Notes under the pieces: model-generated
The model's input: only the letters and a program-made list of their open reading frames with translations
Database searches by the model: none
Told to the model about the DNA's origin: nothing
From: Papaver somniferum
Taxonomy: Eukaryota > Streptophyta > Magnoliopsida > Ranunculales > Papaveraceae
Direction of reading: 5' to 3'
NCBI RefSeq assembly: GCF_003573695.1
Contig: NC_039368.1
Coordinates: 10,749,860-10,813,859, forward strand
Length of the DNA: 64,000 nucleotides
Position numbers and translations under genes: made by a program
Part shown: positions 33,501 to 44,782 of the stretch, piece after piece
Layout: the number at the start of each line of letters is the position of its first letter
Position numbering within the stretch: the first letter of the stretch is position 1

Positions 33501-36500
33501 ATCCCCCGCATGAATGATAAAACATATCGATAAAATGCGAGAAAACAAGAGGCATCAAAATTAGGCTAAGATGTCCCAAAGACTGAACCTTAACTTAGTG
33601 AGTGGTTACCGGAACTGCTTGTTGTAACGGTGAACACAATGTCCTTAACCGCCAACAGTGAATGAAATTCAGAATTAACAATCACACTTGATGTCTCCAT
33701 CGAAAGCTGCCAAGCTCTTGCGGTTGTGCCCATTTGGTCCATGGGCTAAATCCCGGTTTTAATGAATGTATCTAGAGAATCATCTCAAATTCTCATAGGA
33801 AGCGGCCCCACTTCCAACATCCACATAGGTGAGTCCATCAAGAGTGTCCTTCCACACCCCGCTTTAAACAAAGCCATGGAACCCATTAAGATCTCAACAG
33901 ATCATCCTATCTCATGCAGGTAACACTATCACACAGTTACACCATATGGAGGGACAAAGATAGTGTTGTCTCGATATCACCATAAATTAGTTGTCTCATT
34001 GAACCTTGATCTTGAAGCTCCATTCACAAGGTTGAGTATACTTCATGGTAATTTATTTTTACGAGCTTAAGTCACATCCCCTTCAATGTAGAGATAACTA
34101 CCTTTCTTTATACACCCTTCGTCAAAGGAACTGCTATATTTTCCTTGAACCTTACAAAGTCAAGAGATATAATAATGGTAGTTCACTATCTCGTGCTTTC
34201 TATGAAGATATAGACTCTAACTCCATATTGCATCGATCTATACTTGTCTGTTTGTATATCTTCCATGATACAGACGCACCTCCAAGTGTGAAGATGTACC
34301 CACTATTGGATTTTGAATCATTTGAGTCCTACATCCAGTTGGCATCACAACACCATTCTTTCAGAGCAGGATTTTTCCCAAAACTTAAAAAAAAAAGTCT
34401 GAAGAACCTCTCAAGTAGCGCAAAACTCTGTTGAGAAAATTACTGTGATCCTGCTCAGGGTTGCAAGTGTACCTGCTCAAACTACACATAGCTAAGCAAT
34501 ACCAAGTCTTATACAATTAATCCGTTACATAAGACTGCTAATTACGCAAAAATACTCAAAAGTTGAGAAACATCTTCACCCTTGTTCTTTATTAAGTTAA
34601 AAGTGGGTTCGCAAAGAGTAAAAGCAGGTTTAGCCTCAGCGTGATTAAATTTCTTTAGTATGGTTTCATCAAAATAAAATTGACTAAGACTATATTCATC
34701 AGACATGTCTCTGACCTTTATCCATAAGATTACACCAATAGGATCTAAGTCTTTTATGTCAAAGTTCTCATTCAACATGCTTTTAGTGGTATTAATAAAA
34801 AAAATGTTACTGTCTAATATGAGCATATCATCAACATGCAGGCATACAGTAACATAAGCATCATCCTCATATTTAATGTAAACACATTAATAAGATTTAT
34901 TAATCTTAAACCACTAGATATCATTTCATGATCAAATTTTCATGTCTCTGTTTAGGCGCTTGTTTCAAACCATATACAGAAATTTAATCAGTTCGCTTAC
35001 TTCGTTCTCACAACAAAAAACCTTTAGATTGGTACATATAAATTTCTACATTTAATTCACCATTTAAAATTGCAGTCTTAATACCCATGCGATGTATATA
35101 TTCAAATCATGAATAAAAGCAATAATAATCATCATATTAACAGAAGTGATTCTAGCGACAGGAGAATAAGTGTCAAAGAAATTTATTCCTTAATTTTTGG
35201 TTATCACCTTTAGCCATAACCATACTAGGTATTTATCCACAGTCCCATCTACCAAGGTCTCCTTTTGAAGACTATTCGGAAGAACATATAACTTCCTTGT
35301 GGGTTCAGTGTCCAGACTCTACCATAAAGGTCACATAACCGAGGCTAAAACTTGTCTAAGTTCAAACTCTCTTACTTCTACTATGTTCAGTCTACACATC
35401 TTAAGAAGGGGTTGACTAGTCGAAGGAACATCTAAGAGACTGTGATGGACCTTTTTTGAGGTCCAATCCTCAAAGGAATTATATGTTCAAAAAACAAAGC
35501 ATCTCTAGATTGCACTACAGTGTTCATACCAATGTTATCGATATCAAATCTTATGACCATTAACCTATATGCACTAGCATGCTTAGGATAGGTTAGGAAT
35601 CCATAATCTTAGGTCAAAATTTTGATTTGTTTGGGAGGAGAAATAGACGATACACCCCCTACATTTTAGGTTATGCACCTTGCACAATCTTCTTGGAAGA
35701 TTAAAATAATTTTTTTTTATTTTACACCTCCACAGTTACCGAGATTTCTCAACAAGCTACATAATAAAATTATGGTATCCTACCAACATTATAACTTAAC
35801 ATGCTCATGTATTCATTATCAATTAATAGCATACAAGCTACACTTTATCTATTAATCCTCATTTTCTATTATGCTAACAGTTCAAAGCATCACATGAACT
35901 TATTTCCAAATATCATATCTCATAGTAAGGTAGATAACCATTGGAAATTACATTTAAATCATAATGCACATGTGGAGAATGATGATGTTCGTACCTGAAA
36001 TCTTTTTACTTATTTTTTCTTTCAAATGTTTTTGATAGTTTAGTTTCTCAAAGAATTGCTTTCATACCTCAGTACTTTTGGAAGAAGACTCACACGTTTC
36101 TTCTGTAGCACGCATTCTACCACTCCCAACATTAACCAACCTTCTTCTTGGATCAAGTTATTGTACCTCAACATTAGATTCAAGCAATCATTAGCAGGTC
36201 ACAAAATATTGGTAATTAAAACCAAATGCTTTGTGTATTCGCAAATCAATTTAAACACACAATTTTCTTGTTGTATCACAATTATTAAGCAAACATGTGA
36301 TTTATGCAAATTGATGTTACACAAAACATATATGATCCAAGTAATTTTGAACATAAACAAATTTGATATACAACTTATCAAAATCATATTGACAAATTAA
36401 TACAAATTTACCTCTACAAAAGATTATTGCTCATGTCATAGGAATCGTTTGCTAGCTACATGCCTAAGTTATCATGAGATATAAATTTCAACTAAATATC

Positions 36501-37378
36501 CTCTAAGTAATCACTACTCCAGGTTCTCATTATATTCTCAAAGTGATATCACATCACCAATCAAATGTTGCTAGACATAATCAAGAGACTACATACATTT
36601 TTCATTTTCTGGACAGACATGCACAACAATTTTCCAAATACCTTATCTCTCAAACCGCATATCCAAATTAGATAAATAAAAGGGGTTTAAAGATAAGATC
36701 GAGAACTAAATATCTTATTTAAATCAAAATTTCCAATAACTCATAGTCATGCCAGAAAAAATTAATTTTTCAGCAGAGATTTTTCCGCCCGTCAGAAATT
36801 TCAGAAACATTTTACAGTTGTGTAAAATATGTAAAAAATACTTTTACAACTCCAAAAATCATAAAACTTGGTGGGGGAACAAAAAATATGTCTTCTAGTT
36901 GTTTTAAAAAGCATTCAACAAAACTCTTCTTGAGTTAAGAGATAAACCCAAAACTCTAAAAATCAATATAACTTTAACTTTTGTTCTTTCACAGGTTTTG
37001 TAAAATATTAACAAAATACTTTTACAATTCCCAAAATTACAAAATTTGGTGAGGGTATCAACCAATATGTCTACTACAACGTGGTAAAAAATTTAACAAA
37101 ATTCCTTATGATTTAAGAGATAAACTCAAAACTCTTCGGCTCAACAAACTTTTAATTATTATTATTATTATTATTTATTTATTTTCACTGAAAAGAGGAA
37201 CATCTTTAGTTTTTCAAAGTTAGTCAAACACCAACCATAAAAAAACCAATGAATAATTATATATTATTGAAACCAAATTCTTTATAACTCTTTCCATTAA
37301 ACTTAGTAGTTTTATTGCTCAACAATATTTTTTCTTTATTATTGCTACAAAAGATAGAGTAGGATATTGTGTTTAGAT
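33501..37378 (-). pseudogene. Array internal region C with copia pol remnants
   Basis: This is the closest relative of region B. The RT palm is at 34826-34542 (MLILDSNIFFINTTKSMLN, VILWIKVRDMSDE), and integrase C-terminal shreds reach about 35680. Next to LTR 4 the minus strand carries KILLSNKTTKFNGKSYKEF (within 37370-37260), which looks like the first residues of a copia gag, so a gag start may survive while the rest is lost. The remainder, 35700-37250, is AT-rich and non-coding. Confidence 0.78.
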
Positions 37379-38252
37379 TGTTGGAATATTGACAACAATA
37401 ATGAAAATAAATTGAATAAGCACAATTGATACTTAGCTTGATTTGCAGCAACTTGGTGGATGCATCACGTCGAGTAGCATCCAGAGAAAAAATTGATAGA
37501 GGCACGTATATGATACGTTGTCCTAAAGACAATATCGCCTACTACTCCTTTAAACAGAGAGATGCTATAGCTTCATTGGCGAGTTGCCTCCAGGATACAA
37601 CTATCGTTAGCATTCCTTCTTGTAGCATACAGGAGAACGCCCTAAAACCATGGCAGTGAAAAACGACTCAGTGAAACCATCTTGTTTCACTCAAAATAAA
37701 ACTCATAGAGAAAAATGGAAGAATAAACTTGTTTTTCTCGTTTTTCTCTCATACTATTTTTCTACTAAAAATAGAGGAGTTAATGTTGATTTGTTTTTCT
37801 TTCAAAACATGAAGAAGTTCATTTTTTTTTTTCTCTTTTTCTACTGAAAACATCAGAAGAAGTCTTTTTTTTTTCTTTCTCTACTCTCTCTTAAAATGAA
37901 CTCAAGACCCTCTTTCTATTAATGTTTCAATAGTTAAAAACAATAAAGAGAATCTCAACGTTAGAAGCAAGAGGAGAGAAACCCATGTGTATGACACAAA
38001 ATTCTGGGAAGATTCTCACATTTACTGGTTATGTCTAGTGAAAAATAGTGCATGCTTTTTCTTTAATCAGAAAACAGCTTTTTAGAAAAAGAACTTTTGC
38101 TTTTGTCAGAAAAAACTTTTGCTTTTATCAGAAAAAACAACTTTTGCTTTTTGTCAGAAATCATCTTTTGTTTTAAACCAGACAACTTTTGCTTTTATCC
38201 AAAAACAGCTTTTGCTTTTATCAATTCAAAAAAAAAACTGTTTTTTCGAACA
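37379..38252 (-). repeat. Array LTR 4
   Basis: It is 874 bp and starts TGTTGGAATATTGACAACAA like LTRs 1 and 5, ending TTTTTTCGAACA. It serves as the boundary between internal regions C and D. Confidence 0.9.
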
Positions 38253-38324
38253 ATCCCCCGCATGAGTGATAAAACATATCGATAAAATGCGAGAAAACAG
38301 AAGGCATCAAAATTAGGCTAAGGT

Positions 38325-38329
38325 GTCCC
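38325..38329. repeat. Left target-site duplication (GTCCC) of the gag-only LTR element
   Basis: GTCCC precedes TGATGAGTGC and is repeated at 47281-47285. The other array units read TGTCCCAAAGA uninterrupted at this place, which proves the insertion point. Confidence 0.93.
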
Positions 38330-40834
38330 TGATGAGTGCTAAAAAGTGCATATTTCTATATATTATTCTTGGCATTTAACTCATCTTTTGTGCGTTAATT
38401 CTACATTTTATCCCATATTCTGTATTTTCATTGTTTTCAAGAATAAATATTTTTATTAATTAATTTTGCATTTTTAGGTAATAAATAAAGTTCGGATGAG
38501 TCGCGGAGCGAAAAGAGCAGAAAAGTAGTGAAAAGCCGGGAGAAATTACGCAAGGAAGCTGCGAAGAATGGTGCGCACAACCTCATTTTCTACACACAAA
38601 AGCGCCTCCGACCTCAGCCATCAGATCATTTCTCAGAAGCATCCGACGGTCGCTCCTTGCTGATCATCAAAATCTGATGTCTCTGCCAAGCACCACAGCG
38701 CTGAAATTCCAAGCCTTCAGATTAGATGGTAGCTGAATCCAACGGTTGCTCCCTTGCTGTTCATCAAAGTTTGATATCCCCGCCTTACACTACAACACCT
38801 AACCCCATCTAGAGCCGTTAACTTCGTTGTATCCCTTCATCCGACGGTCGCTCCTCGCTTGCCTCCGCATCACCGTCCGATCCACCTACCATCGTCACAT
38901 CCTACGGACCAGATCGCGAAACATCATCCCTCGCTGCAACCGCTCAACACTACAGTACCAAACACCCTACACCTCTACCAAACGCCCCCCTCTTCCCAAA
39001 TCAGTCGACCACCCTCCCCTTCTCCCAAAATCAGTTGCAGAACCACCATACCGCCTGCAACTTCCCTGCCACCACCAGACCTCGAGCTCCACCACCACCA
39101 CAAACACCTGACAACACCACTACCATCTCCATCACCCGACAACAAAACCCATCATCCTATTTCACCCATTTCATTAACCCTACCCACTGTTAGGGTTTTG
39201 ACATGAGAGAACTAGGTTGATGGGAACTGAATTCGTATCAGAGAAACATCAAGAAGCATGGGTCATCGACAAGAAGGACAAGGAACAACAAACAAGGAAA
39301 TTTGGTGAGTGATTTTGAAAATCGAAAAAACCCTAATTTCAAATTTAGGGTTTCTTAAATTTGGGGATGTTTTGTAAACTATAAAAGGGAAGTGTTAGGG
39401 ATGTAAAAACTGTTCTTGGGCTAGCCAAGTTTCCCCCTAATTGGGTTAGGTTTGATTTTAATTTCACTTTCAATTTTAACCATTTGCATATTTTTCTCCT
39501 TGTTCACTGTTAGTGTTAATGTCTGGATGTTTCATAGTTTGATGTTTAGTTAGCTCAATATTGTTAGTTTGATTTTAATTTCAATCTATAATGTGTTAAT
39601 GCTCCTGTTAGTTATAGTTAATGTGCATGTTCTGCTACTATTTTTCAATGTGTTCTGTGTATATTCTCTGTTAATGTGCATATTCTGTTTTGTCTTGTAA
39701 ATGTTCTCATGTTGTTCATGTCATTCTTAGATGTGTGAAATGTTCTAGGATAGAATTGAATCAAGGTAAACCACATTTTACTCTCACAGTGCATATCATG
39801 TATGCTTTGTAGTTAGGATAAAACTATGTGATATTACCACAACTCATACCTAGTTGATATTGTCAAATTCTCTGACTAATTGTGCTTTAGTCAGACATTT
39901 AGTGCTTAGGATTGACACTTTAGTTGTGATTCAACTGTCCATTGGTGAAACACCCTAGGTAAAAGGCAGGCTTGAACCTTTACCTTTACCTGCTTTAGGG
40001 AAGAATTGGCATGATCAGCTGAGTTCATCCTCTTGTCCTCACTGTTTTGTTCTTATTTTGTTCTTTTTCATATTTAGACTCATTCCATTGTTTATTGTTT
40101 TCTTTCTTTCATTTGCTATTTTCATCACCACCCTGCCCTTGGCCTTAGGCCTTGGTTCAATTTGATTTGTCCCTTATTTTTGCCTCTGCCAAGCTGCTGC
40201 CACTTCTTCTCCTGCTGCAGCTCCATTCTGCTGCACCACTTCTGTTGCTGCTGCAGCTTCTTCTGCTGTAGCTGCTGTTGCCTCCTGCATCTGAGCCTTT
40301 GCAGCTGGCTGCCAATCCACTTCTGTGGCTCTTGCACTGCTGCTGCCAATCCATTTCTGCTGCTGCTGCCTTTCTGCAGCTGCTGCTGCCTTCCAAGGCC
40401 AACTGAGTCCAAGGTCTTAAGCCCAACTCACAAGTGGACTGTTAAGCCCAACTCACAAGTGAACTGTTAAGCCCAAGTCATAGTTGAACTGTTGAGCCCA
40501 AAGCTCAGACCAGTTTCTAGAACCAAAGCCCATTTGCACTTCAAAGATAACTGAGCCCAAGCTCAGTTCATTTTATCTTTAACAAACCCACTAAGCCCAA
40601 TTCATTCAAAGGGCATTCAAACCCATTAGCACTCAAAACCCCATTTAAGCCAAAAGGCTTCTAAACCCAAAGCAAATCTAAGAACCCAATTAGCTAAAAC
40701 ACTTCCGAAACACACCCAATCTCTGTGGATCGACCCGTACTTGCACGAGCTACAACTGACGACCGTGCACTTGCGGTATTACTGTAGGCCCGCGTTTCCA
40801 TTGCTTCATTTAATACACCCTTCCGGACCTGCCA
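38330..40834 (+). repeat. 5' LTR of the gag-only element
   Basis: It starts TGATGAGTGCTAAAAAGTGC and ends CCTTCCGGACCTGCCA. The first 60 bases form an imperfect inverted repeat (GATGAGTGC... against ...GGCATTTAACTCATC). A TATA-like TATAAAAG is at 39380-39387. Imperfect CTG/CAG triplets fill about 40180-40400. Conserved open frames in it (38827-39206) are non-coding by context. Confidence 0.93.
39380..39387 (+). promoter_or_regulatory. TATA-like box in the 5' LTR
   Basis: TATAAAAG followed by GG lies in a stretch that is otherwise free of signals. The identical box is in the 3' LTR at 45827-45834. It is a plausible start region for the element RNA. Confidence 0.45.
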
Positions 40835-40840
40835 AGTTTT

Positions 40841-40858
40841 TGGCGCCGCTGCCGGGGA
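40841..40858 (+). other. Primer-binding site, tRNA-Asp type
   Basis: TGGCGCCGCTGCCGGGGA begins six bases after the LTR. It differs by one base from TGGCGCCGTTGCCGGGGA, the complement of the tRNA-Asp 3' end used by Athila/Tat-type elements. Confidence 0.85.
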
Positions 40859-41640
40859 TTGGTGCTGTGTTTTATCTGTGTTTTTTTTAGCTATTTTGTA
40901 TTTCAATTCATAGCATTTGCATCTGCATCTGCTTCATTTCATTTGCTATTGGACCTGCTGATTCTGAACCTGTTTTATCCTCTGCTGGGACGCCACCAAG
41001 GAAAAGAACCAAAACCCAACTGGGTTTTTGCAACAATATCAGAGCAGCTGGGCTGTGCTAAAAAGGTAAGCCTAAACCCATTCATTGAGAGAACCCAACC
41101 TGTGGGCTTCCAAATTTTTTAATTGTGGGCTTGTAATAATTAACCCAATTTTTTGGGCTTTTATTTTCTATTTTTTATTTTGGGTTTGTAATAATTTATT
41201 TTTGGGCTTGTTGTTTAATTTGTGGGCTTGTATTTATTTTGTGTGGGCTTGTTTAAATTTTTCCATTGGACTTGTATTTTGGACTCTGGGTTTAAACCCA
41301 GCTGATAACCGATTGTGGGCCGCAGCCTTCCTTCCATTTCATTAGAGGCTTGCACAGTGGGCTTGCTCCCATTCAAAAACCAAATTTTATTTTTTTAATT
41401 TTATTTTTCTTTAAAAAAAAAAAAAAAAAAAAAAAATAAAAAAAAAATTTCTACTTTGCTCCCAATTTTAAAACCAAATTTTTACTTGCTCCCATCTTAA
41501 ACCAAATTTTTATTTTTACTCCCATTTTAAACCAAATTTTCAAATGTCTCCCACCAAAACCAAATTTTTCCCAAAAATCCAAACCCTTTAAAAACCAAAT
41601 TTGAGCTTTGTAACATAGTTACTTAGCTTTTGAGCCAATC
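40859..41640 (+). other. Leader of the gag-only element
   Basis: Non-coding. Repeated TGGGCTTGT-type words run through 41100-41290 and CAAATTTT-type words through 41370-41600. An A run with one T break occupies 41413-41447. I see no coding signal in it. Confidence 0.6.
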
Positions 41641-43391
41641 ATGTCTGGATATTGGTCTGCTCCTGGGGATGGAAATAAAACTCTTAGAGAACTTGCTTAT
41701 GGGCATATGCCACGTTATGAACCTTCCACGGACCATGATGTCAATAGTCATAGGAATTATTATGGACATTTTCAAAGTCCCGAGCCGCAATACATGAACC
41801 CTAATGACTATTCATACATGCATCATTCGCCACAACGTGAAAATGAACATTTTGCTAGTGCCTCACTCACACAATCATCACTTATGGATCAAATAGAAGC
41901 TCGAATCACAGCTTTAGAAATGCAATCACATGAGGAATCTGTCACATCTAATTTTCTTAGGCAACCTGAAATCTATGCATGTCCCGCATGTGGTAGTTTA
42001 GACCACCCTGTTGAGAATTGTCATATTTTGCATAATTTTAGGCAATCTAGAGAAAATCCAAGGTATGAAATGCCCATAAATTGTGAGAATGGTAGTCATT
42101 GGGACCATAATCAATCCTTTGAGGGTTGCGATCAATCTTTTATAAACCCTAATGACCATGCACACATGTACCAATCACCACAATTTGAACATGAAGAATT
42201 TTGTACTCCCATGAATTTAGACTCCACCACAGAAGCTTTCAGACTTAGTGAGCAAAACTTCGATAGATCTACATCACGAATTCAGGCATATTTAGATCAG
42301 ATTTTGCTTCACCTACAAAAGGAGGAAATTCATGAGGAAATGTATGTTGTCCCTAATGAAGTGTCTAGTCCCATTCATAAATAATGTTGAATATGAACCT
42401 AATTTAGAGGAACATGAATCGACTAACGACACCACCACTTTTAATGAGGACCAATATGCATGCTACCATGATGATGATTATGATGATTATGATGATGTGT
42501 TAGAAGAACATGAAAATATTGTGGAACCTGTTGGTTCAATAACATATGGCTTCTCGCCCTCGACCTTCATGAATGTTGTTTTTTCTAATACTCATTGTAA
42601 TTCATATGATTTTGATATTGACATGGGATTCGTACAATTATTCTGTGAAGATGAGCATGACATAGGAATAGTTGAATCTTCTGTAGACACTAATATGCAT
42701 GAAAATATATTTGATGTGTCTGATTCTCTACCTAGGTCACATTGTGATATTTCTCCTGATTTGCCGATGCATGAGAATGAATCTGTTGATGATGTTGATG
42801 ATTCTAAGTGTGAACTTGCCAATGTGAGTGATGATTGTGAGCATGATGTGACATGTGTAGATGAGTTAGAAGATTTTGATTTGATTGATAATGATGCCTA
42901 TTCTTCTAAAGTCACAATCTTGGCCTTCCACCCAACCTAGATTTGGTTTGTACCAATATTGTAAAACCAATTTTCTGAGAATGCCCAACCTAGGTTTGGA
43001 ACTGTGTGCTTCCCAAGTCCTCTTGGACTATTTTGCTTCCAAATATAATACATTTGAGGAACCACAGTTGGAAATAGCATGTTTGCCCGTCCCTAGCACA
43101 GTTCATTTTGAGCTAGACCTTGTGCATGATGAACCCCCAAAACTGCGCGATTTTGTTTTCAAAATTATATCTTCTGTAAAATCCAGGTTTGGGGGTAGCT
43201 CATTTTGTTTCACAGTTTCACTTGCGTTTCTTTCCTGTTATTATTGTGTGAAGCTGTTGAAATGTCTACACTTCGTCTTTTGGGTTGATCCTCAACTCTT
43301 TAGATTGTTAGTGTATGGTGAATTTTTTGTATATAATCCAGTAGATAAAATTTTAAAAACCCTTTTGTTCCTTTTGTATATATTTTGCTAA
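41641..43391 (+). pseudogene. gag-like reading region of the non-autonomous element
   Basis: The first frame (41641-42384, 247 residues) starts MSGYWSAPGDGNKTLREL, carries two similar His/Pro/Asn-rich blocks (MNPNDYSYMHHSPQ and INPNDHAHMYQSPQ) and one CX2CX4HX4C knuckle (CPACGSLDHPVENC). A second frame (42332-42940) is very acidic (DDDYDDYDDV). A third (42885-43391) holds LGLELCASQVLLDYF, PPKLRDFVFKIISS and a hydrophobic C-terminus that could span a membrane. The overlaps of 40-60 bases suggest either frameshifting or decay. No enzyme domains are present. A gag-type role is inferred from the knuckle and position. Confidence 0.6.
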
Positions 43392-44095
43392 TCCAATATG
43401 ATCTCGGCTGAAATATGTTGGATTTTTGCCTTGAATAACGGAGTTTTAATTCTGCTTTCGCCGAAATCGGGTATTCTCTCTCCTTTTACTCTACTCAGCA
43501 TGTCCCTTTCCATATGTTGCATTTTAATTCTTTCCATATTTTGAAACATTGAGGACAATGTTTAGTTTAGGTTTGGGGGTATAGAGTAGATACCACGATA
43601 TATGCCATAATGCCATAATTGAAAACAACTCCTTTTTTTGAAAAAATTGAAAAATTCCAAAAAAATTAAAAAACAAAATTCAAAAAAATAAAAAATTAAA
43701 AAATGAAAAAATCATAAAAATGGAGCTCATTTACCTTGAAATGTTGACTCTTGTGCAAATATGTATTTTTATTAGGAGTCTTAGTCTAGATATTTAGGCA
43801 CCCTGATTCTAGCACAATTCACATAGTGATAAGAAATTTGCACGCGCACGATCTACCAATACATGTATGGCCTCGATCTTCAAGGTGTTGGATAGGAAGT
43901 TACGATTGCCAATCACTTTAGAATACTGAACGAAACTTGACTAGCTTGTTCTTTGGTTGGTTGGGATAGAAGGTGGAGGTTACATTAAGAAAGACAACCA
44001 TCGAATTAACTGGGTGTGCATCAAAAAGGGCTACCTCTTGCAAAGTGTCATGTAATTTTTTGTTTCTTTTGTTATGTATCAAAAGTGTTTCCTTT

Positions 44096-44153
<58 letters not shown>

Positions 44154-44782
44154 CAGAAAAATCCAAAAAAATCAAGTATTTATCAATTCCATCATCTCTT
44201 GTTCCAAAAATAAAAGAGATAGTCAATGTAAATAAGAGTCATGTAAAGTCATTTTTGTTGTTTGTTGTAAGCAAGGAGGGTGTATGCCATTGATGTACAA
44301 CGCGAGAAATTGTGAAATACCTCCAACTCATTCACAATTCTCGTAAAGTCCGGACAGCTAGCTAGATTTCGACCTCAGTTCTTAGCCTGAGAAACTATCT
44401 CTTGGTGATTAGTAGTCATAACTTCAGATCTTTCTTTACACATGTGTAGATACACTTTACACTCTTATCACATGTCCTTATTTGTTATCAGTGCTAGGAT
44501 TGTGCCTTCGATAGCTAGATTGACATCTCCATTTTGCTGTGAGCTTAACTGTTTTGCACATGTCACGTTTGATGGAATCTGAGCTTATATTTTGTCTTAG
44601 GTTTTGTAGGCACACCTCTGGTAAACCTTCACGAGACTTCACTCGTCCACTAGGGACACTTAGTGGTTTAAAAGGCTTAGTGCATACGCTAAATGCATTC
44701 GAGAGACCAGCGACAGTGGTATAGTAGGATTTCCTTAGTTTGTTTTACTTGAGGACAAGTAAAATTCAGGTTTGGGGGTATT
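43392..44782 (+). other. 3' non-coding part of the gag-only element
   Basis: A-rich words (AAAAAATTGAAAAATTCC type) lie at 43620-43730 and an unbroken run of 54 A at 44097-44150. The polypurine tract GGTTTGGGGGTATT (about 44770-44782) abuts the 3' LTR, and a similar GGTTTGGGGGTA occurs at about 43570-43581 as a possible second tract. No coding signal was found. Confidence 0.6.

Noticed and set aside
38827..39206. Proline-rich open frames in both LTRs of the gag-only element
   Set aside because: They are the same LTR sequence twice, of low complexity, with two overlapping frames open; no sign of a real gene.
40125..40470. Gln-rich, Ser-rich and Cys-rich frames on both strands
   Set aside because: They are translations of the CTG/CAG repeat, which stays open in several frames.
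43973..44293. Poly-lysine frames
   Set aside because: They are translations of the A run at 44097-44150.
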